From the NCBI RefSeq assembly GCF_011193355.1, contig NZ_CP049780.1, positions 3,278,169-3,342,168 of the forward strand: a stretch of 64,000 nucleotides of DNA. The letters run 5' to 3'. The position numbers were made by a program, and so were the translations under genes. Below, piece by piece: positions 26,196-33,864 of this stretch (position 1 is the first letter of the stretch; every line of letters starts with the position of its first letter). The notes under the pieces were generated by a model. That model saw only the letters and a program-made list of their open reading frames with translations. It was not told the DNA's origin and did no database searches. The stretch comes from Streptomyces sp. JB150 (GTDB taxonomy: Bacteria > Actinomycetota > Actinomycetes > Streptomycetales > Streptomycetaceae).

Positions 26196-26768
26196 GTGCC
26201 TGCCCGACGGCTTCCCTCGTGGGCCTGGGTGACCGGCCTGACCACCGGGGCGATCGCGGCGGTCGCCGTCCTGGCGGTCCAGGCCACCCACGGCACCCGT
26301 CCGGTCGCGACGGCGGCGTCCCCGTCGCCGTCCGCGTCGGCGGAGACGGCCGCCAAGCCCCGCCCCACCGCGAAGCCCCCGACCGCGGTTCCCTCCGGCT
26401 CCGGCACCGGCCGCCGTATCGTCTACTCCCTGTCCCGGGACCGCGTCTGGCTGATCGACGCGAGCGACAGCGCCCGCCGCACGTTCCCGGTCTGGCCGGG
26501 CACGATCGACCCCGACCCGGGCACCTACACGGTCGGCACCCGCTCCGAACCCGTCACCACGGGCTCCGACGGCGTCCGCATCCAGCACATCGTCTACTTC
26601 GCCGCCAAGTCGGGCGTGAACATCGCCTTCTCCCACGCCCTGGACGGCTCCTCCCCACCCCCCGCCCCCTCCGGCACCCAGACCGGCGGCATCCGCACGA
26701 ACAAGCCGGACGGCACGGCCCTGTGGACGTTCGCGACGACGGGGACGCCGGTACGGGTGGTGAAGTAA
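26196..26768 (+). CDS. L,D-transpeptidase-like (YkuD fold) protein lacking the catalytic cysteine
   Basis: GTG 26196 (GAGGAG 9 bases upstream) gives 190 residues: a signal anchor (WAWVTGLTTGAIAAVAVLAVQA), a Pro/Ala/Ser linker to about residue 70, then a domain starting GRRIVYSLSRDRVWLID. The C-terminus TGGIRTNKPDGTALWTFATTGTPVRVV aligns with the L,D-transpeptidase segment SHGCIRL...DA..L.....GTPV, but the cysteine is G165 and the preceding histidine is T163. H147 sits 18 residues before G165, the usual His-to-Cys spacing. It is therefore probably an inactive, extracytoplasmic relative with a binding or structural role. It follows fbiC by about 100 bases on the same strand. Confidence 0.7.
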   Translation: MPARRLPSWAWVTGLTTGAIAAVAVLAVQATHGTRPVATAASPSPSASAETAAKPRPTAKPPTAVPSGSGTGRRIVYSLSRDRVWLIDASDSARRTFPVWPGTIDPDPGTYTVGTRSEPVTTGSDGVRIQHIVYFAAKSGVNIAFSHALDGSSPPPAPSGTQTGGIRTNKPDGTALWTFATTGTPVRVVK

Positions 26769-26816
26769 GCGGCGGCAGGTCGCCGGTCAGGTGATCCACC
26801 TCGGTCTCCTCGGCTC

Positions 26817-27257
26817 TCAGGGATGCATCCGCGCCCCCTTGAGCACCTTGTCCACCGCGTTGCGCGGGCCGTACACGGCGAGGCCCACCAGGTCCAGGTG
26901 GTCCTTCGGGACGGCGCGGACGGCGGCGCGGTTGTCGTGGTCGTTGCCGGTGGTGAAGAGGTCGGAGGTGAAGACGGCGCGGGGCAGGGCGCGGGAGAGG
27001 GCCCGGCCGTGGGCGGCGGTCAGGGCTTCCTTCGAGCCCTCCATGACCAGCACGGGCTGGCGGAACATCGGCAGGTAGGGGGTGCCGTCGGCGTCGGCGT
27101 ACGGCTCGCCGATCACCTCGGGGATCTCCGTGCCGAGCCCGCTGACCAGGAACGCGGTCACGTTGAGCCGCTGCCAGGGGGCGAGGTCGTCGCGCAGCAG
27201 GACGGCGATCTTGGTGTCGAAGCGTACGGGCGTGCTCTCGGTGGTCTCGGTGCTCAT
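26817..27257 (-). CDS. DUF2000 family protein
   Basis: The 146-residue protein matches the DUF2000 pattern: FDTKIAVLLRDDLAPWQRLNVTAFLVSGL, YLPMFRQPVLVMEG, and FTTGNDHDNRAAVRAV near the C-terminus. These proteins have a peptidyl-tRNA-hydrolase-II-like fold with no demonstrated function. It is divergent from an AraC-family regulator across 49 bp, a conserved pairing in actinomycetes, so it is likely that regulator's target (inference). Confidence 0.85.
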   Translation of the reverse strand: MSTETTESTPVRFDTKIAVLLRDDLAPWQRLNVTAFLVSGLGTEIPEVIGEPYADADGTPYLPMFRQPVLVMEGSKEALTAAHGRALSRALPRAVFTSDLFTTGNDHDNRAAVRAVPKDHLDLVGLAVYGPRNAVDKVLKGARMHP

Positions 27258-27306
27258 GCCCCGAGCCTGCCGGTCCGGCCGCGCGGCGGTCTTGTACGTT
27301 CCTTGC

Positions 27307-28113
27307 ATGGTCGGTCGGCCGGAGATCACGGCGTGGCGCCCGCGCGTGCCGGGTGTCGTGGAGGTCTTCCACGCCCGCTTCACCGAGCACGCCTACCCCA
27401 TGCACGTCCACGACGTGTGGACGCTGCTGATCGTCGACGACGGCGCGGTGCGCTACGACCTGGGCCGCCGGGAGCACGGCACCCCGCACGACACGGTCTC
27501 CCTGCTGCCGCCCCAGGTACCGCACAACGGCGAGCCCGCCACCGCGCACGGCTTCCGCAAGCGGGTGCTCTACCTGGACCTGTCCCAGCTGGACGAGACG
27601 TTCATCGGCCCGGCGGCGGACGCCCCGGACATGGCCGATCCGCTGCTGCGCCGGCGGGTGGGCCAGCTGCACGCGGCGCTCGCGCGGCCGGGCGAGGAGC
27701 TGGAGGCGGAGAGCCGGCTGACGCTGATCACCGAGCGCCTGCGCGGCACCCTCCGCCCGCGCCTGGCGGCAGCCGCCCCGCCGCCGGTGCGGGGCGTGGC
27801 CCACGACCTTCGCGACCTGCTGGACGAGCGCCTGCGCACCGGGGTGACCCTGAACGAGGCGGCGGAGCTGGTCCACGCCCATCCCGCGCACCTGGTCCGC
27901 TCCTTCAGCGCGGCGTACGGCATCGCACCGCACCAGTACCTGACGGCCCGCCGGGTGGACCGCGCCCGGCGCCTGCTGCTGGACGGGCGCCGCCCGGCGG
28001 AGGTGGCGGCCGAGGTGGGCTTCCACGACCAGGCCCACCTCACCCGCCACTTCAAGCGCCTGGTGGGCACGACACCGGGCCGCTACGCGTCCCGCTCGGC
28101 GCCGGGCAGGTGA
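27307..28113 (+). CDS. AraC-family transcriptional regulator
   Basis: The 268-residue protein begins with an AraC cupin-type sensor (HARFTEHAYPMHVHDVWTLLIVDDGAVRY) and ends with two helix-turn-helix motifs (TLNEAAELVHAHPAHLVRSFSAAYGIAPHQYL; PAEVAAEVGFHDQAHLTRHFKRLVGTTPGRY). TACGTT (27295-27300) ends 6 bases before the ATG, indicating a leaderless mRNA. It is divergent from DUF2000, and its last 31 bases overlap the convergent DUF2165 gene tail to tail. Confidence 0.92.
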   Translation: MVGRPEITAWRPRVPGVVEVFHARFTEHAYPMHVHDVWTLLIVDDGAVRYDLGRREHGTPHDTVSLLPPQVPHNGEPATAHGFRKRVLYLDLSQLDETFIGPAADAPDMADPLLRRRVGQLHAALARPGEELEAESRLTLITERLRGTLRPRLAAAAPPPVRGVAHDLRDLLDERLRTGVTLNEAAELVHAHPAHLVRSFSAAYGIAPHQYLTARRVDRARRLLLDGRRPAEVAAEVGFHDQAHLTRHFKRLVGTTPGRYASRSAPGR

Positions 28114-28583
28114 TTGACGACGAGGACCACGCCGCTGAGCAGGAAGATCCGGGTGGCGGCGTCGAGTCCGTTCCAGTCCCCGGACTGCCACATGGCGAAC
28201 CACTCGCCGCCGATGCCGATGAACCCGGCGCCGAACAGCAGCATGACCATCAGCAGCCCGTAGGTGGACAGGCGCCTGCCCTGGATCCGCTGCCCGCGGG
28301 CCCAGAACCAGGTCCCGGCGATCAGCACCAGCGCGGACAGCGTCTCCCAGACGATGATCGCGACGTACGCCGCGTTCTGCAGCCCTTCGCTGGTGATGGC
28401 CCGCCACATCAGGTCCTCGTCCTTGAACGTCGTGTCCATGGCGAGCACATGCTGGACGAACGCCTGGTTCGTCCCGAAGTCCGTGATGTTTCCGATGGCG
28501 ACCAGCGTCATGTACAGCGCGACGGTCCCGGTGAGCAGCGTGGCGGCGAGCGAGAGGGGGCCGCGTGAGTTTGTGGTGGACAT
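28083..28583 (-). CDS. DUF2165 small integral membrane protein
   Basis: The 166-residue protein has four membrane segments (SLAATLLTGTVALYMTLVAIG; NAAYVAIIVWETLSALVLIAG; YGLLMVMLLFGAGFIGIGG; AATRIFLLSGVVLVVN) with the DUF2165 signature NITDFGTNQAFVQHVLAMDTTF between the first two. The function is unknown. The 3' end overlaps the end of the convergent AraC gene, so the two transcripts are antisense over 31 bases. Confidence 0.88.
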   Translation of the reverse strand: MSTTNSRGPLSLAATLLTGTVALYMTLVAIGNITDFGTNQAFVQHVLAMDTTFKDEDLMWRAITSEGLQNAAYVAIIVWETLSALVLIAGTWFWARGQRIQGRRLSTYGLLMVMLLFGAGFIGIGGEWFAMWQSGDWNGLDAATRIFLLSGVVLVVNHLPGAERDA

Positions 28584-28675
28584 GGCGTCATCTTGCCCGG
28601 CGGGCCGGCGTGGTCCACAGGGATTGAGTCAAACACCGGCCGGGGCGCCGGGCGGGGCGGTGGCGCGGCCGGCGG

Positions 28676-29791
28676 TCAGGCCCTCGGATACCTGGCCAGC
28701 CACGCGGGCGAGGCGGCCGCCGGGCTGTGCAGCGCGGGCCCCTGGGTCATCTCCATCGCGAAGTCGTCGGCGAGTTCGAGGATCGTGGGCCGGCCCTCCA
28801 GCTCGGCGAGCCAGGCCGGGGGGAGGGCGGTCTCGCCGTGGAGGGCGCCGAGGAGACCGCCCGTGAGGGCGGCGGTGGCGGCGGAGGGGCCGCCGTGGTT
28901 GGCGGCGAGGCGGAGTCCGTGGCGTACGTCCTCTCCCACCAGGGAGCAGTAGACGGCGGCCGACACCACCCCGTCGGCGCCGCCGTCCCCGGCCAGCTCC
29001 TCCACCCTGCCGGGGGTCGGCATCCCCTGCCGTACGGCCCCCAGCGCCCGCTGCAACGCGTCCGACACCGGCTCGTGCCCCGGCCGCGCCGCCAGCATCG
29101 CCCGCGCCCGCTGCACGGCACCGTCGGGACTCTCGCCGCGGGCCAGCGCGTGCACGACGACGGCGTAGGCGCCCGCGGCCAGGCAGGCGGTCGGATGCCC
29201 GTGGCTCTGCACCGCGCACTCCACCGCCAGCTGGATCACCAGCTGCGGCTCCCAGCCGACGAGCAGCCCGAACGGCGCGGAACGGGCCGCCGCCTCCGGC
29301 CCGGTCTCACCGGGGTTCTTGGGCGCGTCCAGGGTGCCCATCTTCTCGTCGCCGAAGCCGATCAGCAGCGAGCGGGCCGGCCCCCGCCGGGCGTACAGCC
29401 ACTCCTCGCGGGCCAGCCACCCGTCGTCCTCGCGCCGCTCGTCCGGCCCCCAGTCCCGCTGCGTGGCCGCCCAGCGCAGATACGCCCGGTGCAGGTCCGT
29501 CGGCGGATGCCAGGCGCCGGTGTCGCGGCGGACCTGGGCGCGTATCAGCCCGTCCACGCTGAAGAGGGTGAGCTGGGTGAGGTGCGTGACGGCACCGCGC
29601 CGCCCGTACGCGGGCACGAGGTCCACGACGCCCTGCGGCCCGTACGCCGCCCGGATCTCCTCGAGCGCCATCCCGTCGACCGGTGCCCCCAGCGCGTCCC
29701 CGACGGCCACGCCCAGCAGGGTGCCCCGCACCCGGCTCCGGAAGTCCTGCTGCTCGGCCCGCCCCCAGACAGGCCCGGCTGTCGCCCCCAC
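28676..29791 (-). CDS. ADP-ribosylglycohydrolase (DraG-like) family protein
   Basis: GTG 29791 (GGGAGG with 5-base spacing) gives 371 residues. An upstream ATG at 29893 overlaps the preceding gene's stop (ATGA) and would add 34 residues by coupling; the N-terminal RVRGTLLGVAVGDALGAPVDGM fits either. The fold is all-helical, with metal-binding motifs expected near GDALG, THLTQLTLFSVDGL and the C-terminal AANHGGPSAATAALTGGLLGAL. Such enzymes remove ADP-ribose from proteins or nucleic acids, using Mg. The usual D-T/S-D pattern is partly altered here (LTQLTL, NHGGPSA), so activity is not assured. It may be co-transcribed with the ATP-binding gene upstream. Confidence 0.82.
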   Translation of the reverse strand: MGATAGPVWGRAEQQDFRSRVRGTLLGVAVGDALGAPVDGMALEEIRAAYGPQGVVDLVPAYGRRGAVTHLTQLTLFSVDGLIRAQVRRDTGAWHPPTDLHRAYLRWAATQRDWGPDERREDDGWLAREEWLYARRGPARSLLIGFGDEKMGTLDAPKNPGETGPEAAARSAPFGLLVGWEPQLVIQLAVECAVQSHGHPTACLAAGAYAVVVHALARGESPDGAVQRARAMLAARPGHEPVSDALQRALGAVRQGMPTPGRVEELAGDGGADGVVSAAVYCSLVGEDVRHGLRLAANHGGPSAATAALTGGLLGALHGETALPPAWLAELEGRPTILELADDFAMEMTQGPALHSPAAASPAWLARYPRA

Positions 29792-29889
29792 CCAGACCTC
29801 CCGGAGAACCGTCCGCCGTCCGCTCGTACGACGCCAGCACTGTAATCGAACGGGAACGGTCGGTTCAGGGCGCGATTCGGCGGCTTTCG

Positions 29890-30303
29890 TCATACGCGGC
29901 GCGGTGCGATCTCGGCCCATACGGTCTTGGCGCCCGGCGGTGCCTCCACCACGCCCCAGCGGGCCGCGCACGCCGCCACGATACGCAGCCCTCTGCCGGT
30001 CTCCGGGAGGTCACCCACCGGATCCGGGACGCGCGGGATCCGGTCACCCCGGGCGTCGGTCAACTCGATACGCAGGGTGCCGTCGGGGCGGAGACGCAGA
30101 CGCAGGCGGAAGTCCCGCCCCGGGACGCGGCCATGGAGTACGGCGTTGGCGGCCAGCTCGGCCACCACCTGCGCGGCGTCCTCGTACGGCTCGCCCCAGT
30201 CGTCGAGTTGGCGTTCCGTGAGAAGTCGGGCGAGACGGGCGCCCCTCCTGGTGGCCGAGAGCTGCACGGCGAATTCGTGGTTCACGTCACCCAGCGTGGC
30301 CAC
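29890..30303 (-). CDS. ATP-binding protein of the anti-sigma/HATPase_c_2 (RsbW-like) family
   Basis: The 137-residue protein has the GHKL N-box and G-box pattern: DAAQVVAELAANAVLHGRV (N-box with Asn) and TGRGLRIVAACAARWGV (G-box). Streptomyces has dozens of these; a few are anti-sigma factors or partners of XRE/DUF397 pairs. The start is GTG 30303. It is divergent from an XRE gene followed by DUF397, forming the triad seen at whiJ-type loci, and its stop overlaps a possible start of the ADP-ribosylglycohydrolase gene (ATGA). Confidence 0.85.
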   Translation of the reverse strand: MATLGDVNHEFAVQLSATRRGARLARLLTERQLDDWGEPYEDAAQVVAELAANAVLHGRVPGRDFRLRLRLRPDGTLRIELTDARGDRIPRVPDPVGDLPETGRGLRIVAACAARWGVVEAPPGAKTVWAEIAPRRV

Positions 30304-30398
30304 ACGCCCCTACGCTGAACAGTGACCAAGTCGGCACAGAAAGTGACTGTACGAGCGCCCGGGGGCGCCGTACGGCTGGTACGTCAGGAGGGGAAGGC

Positions 30399-31211
30399 GT
30401 GGAGGACGAGGAGGCCGAGGCCGTACTCAGGATGGTCGGCCGGCAGATCAAGGCGTGGCGGGAACAGGCGGGCCTGAAGCAGGCGGAGTTGGCTGCGGCG
30501 ATCGGGTACGGCGAGGAGATGGTCTCCTCGGTGGAGCGCGCGCGGCGGATCCCGCGGCCCGAGTTCCTGGACAAGGCGGACGAGGTGCTGGGGGCGGGCG
30601 GAAAGCTGGCCGCGTTCAAGGAGGACGTGGAGCGGGCTCGGTACCCGAAGAAGGTCCGGGATCTGGCGAAGTTGGAGGGGGAGGCGGTCGAACTCGGAGC
30701 GTACGACAACCAGCAGATTCACGGCCTCTTGAAGACTCCGGAGTACGCGCACGCGCTCTACGCGATGCGGCGCCCCGCATACACGGAGGACGAGATCGAG
30801 CGACACGTCGCCGCGCGCATGGCACGTAAGACCGTGTTCGAGCGCGTCCCCCGTCCTCAACTCAGTTTCGTCCAGGAAGAGGTGACTCTGAGGCGGCCCA
30901 TCGGGGGCAGAATGGTGCTGCGCCGACAGCTCGAACACCTGTTGGAGATCAGCAAGTTGCGGCATGTCTCGGTCCAGGTGATGCCCACCGATTGCGAGGA
31001 CCACGCGGGCATGGCGGGACCCTTGCGGCTGCTGAAGCTCCAGACCGGCAAGACGCTCGGGCACTGGGAAGCTCAGCTGTACAGCCGAGTGATCAGCGAC
31101 CCGAAAGAGGCCCAGATCCTGGAGATCCGCTATGGCATGATCCGGGCGCAGGCGCTCACGCCCCAAGAGTCGCTGGCATTCATCGAGAAAGTACTGGAGT
31201 GGGAGACATGA
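30399..31211 (+). CDS. XRE-family regulator with DUF5753 domain
   Basis: GTG 30399 with AGGAGGGG 5 bases upstream gives 270 residues. The helix-turn-helix (VGRQIKAWREQAGLKQAELAAAIGYGEEMVSSVERARR) is followed by the DUF5753 domain (IHGLLKTPEYAHALYAMRRP, FVQEEVTLRRPIGG, HVSVQVMPTDCEDHAGMAGP). It is a paralogue of Scr1 at 2695-3558. The downstream DUF397 gene overlaps by 4 bases (ATGA), so the two are translated together. The partner ATPase is encoded divergently. Confidence 0.9.
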   Translation: MEDEEAEAVLRMVGRQIKAWREQAGLKQAELAAAIGYGEEMVSSVERARRIPRPEFLDKADEVLGAGGKLAAFKEDVERARYPKKVRDLAKLEGEAVELGAYDNQQIHGLLKTPEYAHALYAMRRPAYTEDEIERHVAARMARKTVFERVPRPQLSFVQEEVTLRRPIGGRMVLRRQLEHLLEISKLRHVSVQVMPTDCEDHAGMAGPLRLLKLQTGKTLGHWEAQLYSRVISDPKEAQILEIRYGMIRAQALTPQESLAFIEKVLEWET

Positions 31212-31390
31212 CCGCCCTTGAGTGGGTCAAGAGCAGCTACAGCAGCAACGACGGCCCCGACTGCGTCGAGGTCGCCATAGCCCCCGCCCGCACCTCCGTC
31301 CACGTACGCGACTCCAAGGACACCTCCGGCCCCCAGCTCGCCCTCACCCCGGAGGCCTGGGGCGCCTTCCTGTCCGGCGTCCGCGAGTGA
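31208..31390 (+). CDS. DUF397 protein
   Basis: The 60-residue protein shows WVKSSYSSNDGPDCVEVAIA, VHVRDSKDTSGPQLALTPEAWGAFL, the standard DUF397 form. It starts inside the last codons of the XRE gene (ATGA overlap), which implies translational coupling and probable complex formation. It is a paralogue of Scr2. Confidence 0.92.
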   Translation: MTALEWVKSSYSSNDGPDCVEVAIAPARTSVHVRDSKDTSGPQLALTPEAWGAFLSGVRE

Positions 31391-31495
31391 CCACCCGCCG
31401 CAAGTCCACCAACCCCCCTCATCCGTGATCGATCCGCAACCAATTCCGGTCTTGACCGAGACCCATCAACCGGACATGTGATTACGCTCCCCCAC

Positions 31496-32743
31496 ATGCC
31501 CGACCCCACCGCCCCCGCGCACAACGCCTCCGCGCACGACGCCTCGGCAGACGACGCCGCCACACCCGAGGCCCCGCCCGCCCCCGACCGCCGCCCGGTG
31601 TACGTCATCGGCGGCGGCCCCGGGGGCCTCGCCGCCGCGTACGCGCTGCGCGCGCGGGGCATCGAGGCCGTGGTCCTGGAGAAGGCCGACCACGTCGGCG
31701 CCTCCTGGCGGCGCCACTACGACCGGCTCCGGCTGCACACCACCCGCCGGCTGTCCAGCCTGCCGGGCCTGCCGATGCCGCGCCGCTTCGGCCGCTGGGT
31801 CTCCCGCGACAACGTGGTGCGGTATCTGGAGAAGTACGCCGAACACCACCGGCTGGACGTCGTCACCGGCGTGGAGGTGTCCCGGATCGAGCGCTCCCCG
31901 GACGGCACCGGCTGGCTGCTGCACGCCACCGGCGGACGGCAGCTGACCGGCGCCGCGGTCGTCGTCGCCACCGGCCACAACCACACCCCGCGCGTCCCGG
32001 ACTGGCCGGGTCTCGCCGGCTACACGGGCGACTTCCGCCACGCCCGCGACTACCGCGACCCCGCGCCCTACGCCGGCCGTGACGTCCTCGTCGTCGGCGT
32101 CGGCAACACCGGCGCCGAGATCGCCGTCGATCTGGTGGAGGGCGGGGCCGCGCGGGTACGGCTGGCCGTGCGCACCGCCCCGCACATCGTGCGCCGCTCC
32201 ACCGCCGGCTGGGCCGCCCAGTACAACGGCATCCTCATCCGCCGCCTCCCGGTCCGCCTGGTCGACGCGCTGGCCCGCCCGCTGGCCCGGCTCAGCGTGC
32301 CCGACCTGTCGGCGTACGGCCTGCCCCGCCCGGCCACCGGCCTGTACAGCCGGGCCCGCGCGGGCGCGATCCCGGTGCAGGACGTCGGGCTGATCGACGC
32401 GGTCCGCCGGGGCCGGGTCGAGATCGTCGCCGCGGTGGAGTCCTTCGACGGCGACGAGGTCGTCCTCGCCGACGGCGACCGCATCGGGCCGGACGCGGTG
32501 ATCGCGGCCACCGGGTACGTGCGCGCGCTGGAGGGTCTGGTCGGGCATCTCGGGGTGCTCGACGCGCGCGGCAGACCGGTCGTCCACGGCGCGCGGACGC
32601 CGCGCCAGGCGCCGGGGCTGTTCTTCACCGGGTTCACCAATCCCCTCAGCGGCATGCTGCGGGAGCTGGCGATCGACGCGGAGAGGATCGCGAAGGCGGT
32701 CGCCCGGGGCTTCGGCGAGCGGGCGGCACGCCTGCCCCGGTGA
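31496..32743 (+). CDS. Flavin-containing monooxygenase-like NAD(P)/FAD oxidoreductase
   Basis: The preferred start is ATG 31496, as TACGCT (31483-31488) lies 7 bases before it (probable leaderless mRNA); GTG 31478 would overlap that promoter. The 415-residue protein has an FAD-binding GGGPGG motif after RRPVYVI (about residue 40), a second Rossmann motif VVGVGNTG for NAD(P)H, and between them YTGDFRHARDY, which matches the FMO fingerprint FxGxxxHxxxY. ATGH and ATGY motifs close the FAD domains. It would hydroxylate a soft nucleophile or perform Baeyer-Villiger chemistry; the substrate is unknown. The N-terminal 30 residues are Ala/Pro/Asp-rich. Confidence 0.88.
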   Translation: MPDPTAPAHNASAHDASADDAATPEAPPAPDRRPVYVIGGGPGGLAAAYALRARGIEAVVLEKADHVGASWRRHYDRLRLHTTRRLSSLPGLPMPRRFGRWVSRDNVVRYLEKYAEHHRLDVVTGVEVSRIERSPDGTGWLLHATGGRQLTGAAVVVATGHNHTPRVPDWPGLAGYTGDFRHARDYRDPAPYAGRDVLVVGVGNTGAEIAVDLVEGGAARVRLAVRTAPHIVRRSTAGWAAQYNGILIRRLPVRLVDALARPLARLSVPDLSAYGLPRPATGLYSRARAGAIPVQDVGLIDAVRRGRVEIVAAVESFDGDEVVLADGDRIGPDAVIAATGYVRALEGLVGHLGVLDARGRPVVHGARTPRQAPGLFFTGFTNPLSGMLRELAIDAERIAKAVARGFGERAARLPR

Positions 32744-32810
32744 CCGTCCCGGCCCCGGGCCCCTCCGCGCTCCACGGCGCCCTGGGCTCCGAGCCCGTCC
32801 CGCGCCCAGC

Positions 32811-32830
32811 GCGGCGGGCCCGCCCGCCGC
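32811..32830. terminator. Hairpin between convergent genes
   Basis: GCGGCGGG (32811-32818) pairs with CCCGCCGC (32823-32830) over a 4-base loop, between the monooxygenase stop and the leftward membrane-protein stop. It is GC-rich with no U-run. Confidence 0.5.
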
Positions 32831-32837
32831 GGCCGGG

Positions 32838-33725
32838 TCAGTCCCGTTCGAGGACGCGCAGCGCCGGGGCGTCCGGGTCACCGGCCGTCGCGAACAGCTC
32901 CGGCTCCCGCGCCGTACCGCCGGCCGACCAGAACAGTTCCTCGCCGCAGCCGTCGCCGAGGACGACGGACACGCCGTCCCGGCCGTCCCGGTGACCGGCC
33001 CGCCAGGTGCCGGTGCGGGTGCCCTCGCACGTGGCGAAGTCCCAGCCGTCCGGGGCCGTCACCGGCGCGTCCGTCGCCTCGGCCCGCCCGCCGGGCAGCA
33101 GCCGCAGCACCGCCCCGTCCGCGCCGCGCCACACCCCGGTCAGCCGGGCGGCGGACAGCTTCGGCGGCTCGTACTCCCGCACCAGCCCGGTGGCCGTGGC
33201 CAGCAGCCCGCCCAGCAGCGTCAGCACGCACAGACCCACGCAGGTCAGGGCGGAGGCGAGGCCCAGGCCCAGGCACCCCCACGACCGCCCGGTGCGCTCC
33301 GCCCGCCGCCGGACGAACCCGCACCACAGCACGGGCCAGACCGCGGACGCCGCGAGGACCGGCGCCGTCGTGACGAACGGCCGGCCGAGCAGCAGCGCGG
33401 CCGGCGCCGCCCACAGCGCGGCCACGACCGTCGTCCCCAGCAGCCGCCACACCCACCGCGGCCGGCCGGGGAAGCGGCGCGCGAGGGGCAGGGCGAGCGT
33501 CCAGCCGGGCACGAGATGGACGAGCGCGTGGACCAGGCCGAGCACCGGCAGCACCAGCGGGAGGAAGAGGCACAGGCAGGCGAAGCCGAGCGCGCCCCCG
33601 TAGCCGCTTCCGTAGTCGTCCTCGGCGAAGCTGCCGATCCACCACACCAGGAACGCCACCGGAAGCTGCGCCGCACACGCGTAGGCCGCGGCCTCCAGGT
33701 CCCGGCGTATCTCTCCCCACCCCAT
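32838..33725 (-). CDS. Membrane protein with C-terminal extracytoplasmic domain, unknown function
   Basis: Starting at ATG 33725 the product has 295 residues: about five membrane helices up to residue 185 (AAYACAAQLPVAFLVWWIG; FACLCLFLPLVLPVLGLVHAL; LLGTTVVAALWAAPAALLLG; and others), then a beta-rich domain (LTGVWRGADGAVLRLLPGGRAEATD, CEGTRTGTWRAG) with two cysteines. That tail resembles small lipocalin-like or META-type modules, but no family is certain. TACGCT on the minus strand (33738-33733) lies 7 bases from the ATG, suggesting a leaderless mRNA. Confidence 0.7.
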   Translation of the reverse strand: MGWGEIRRDLEAAAYACAAQLPVAFLVWWIGSFAEDDYGSGYGGALGFACLCLFLPLVLPVLGLVHALVHLVPGWTLALPLARRFPGRPRWVWRLLGTTVVAALWAAPAALLLGRPFVTTAPVLAASAVWPVLWCGFVRRRAERTGRSWGCLGLGLASALTCVGLCVLTLLGGLLATATGLVREYEPPKLSAARLTGVWRGADGAVLRLLPGGRAEATDAPVTAPDGWDFATCEGTRTGTWRAGHRDGRDGVSVVLGDGCGEELFWSAGGTAREPELFATAGDPDAPALRVLERD

Positions 33726-33864
33726 ACGCCGGAGCGTACGCCCCGCCTTTCTCACGCCCCCGAGGCGTATCCCCGTACAACCCCACAGGTCTCCTGGGTG
33801 TCCAGTACATGACCGGACGGCCAACCGCCCGGTCCCGTCCTTCCTGCCCCACCAAGGAGACCCC

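Noticed and set aside
22761..26768. A 1335-codon frame on the plus strand
   Set aside because: It is an open shadow through the LLM and fbiC genes; only its last part, from GTG 26196, is a real gene (the transpeptidase-like protein).
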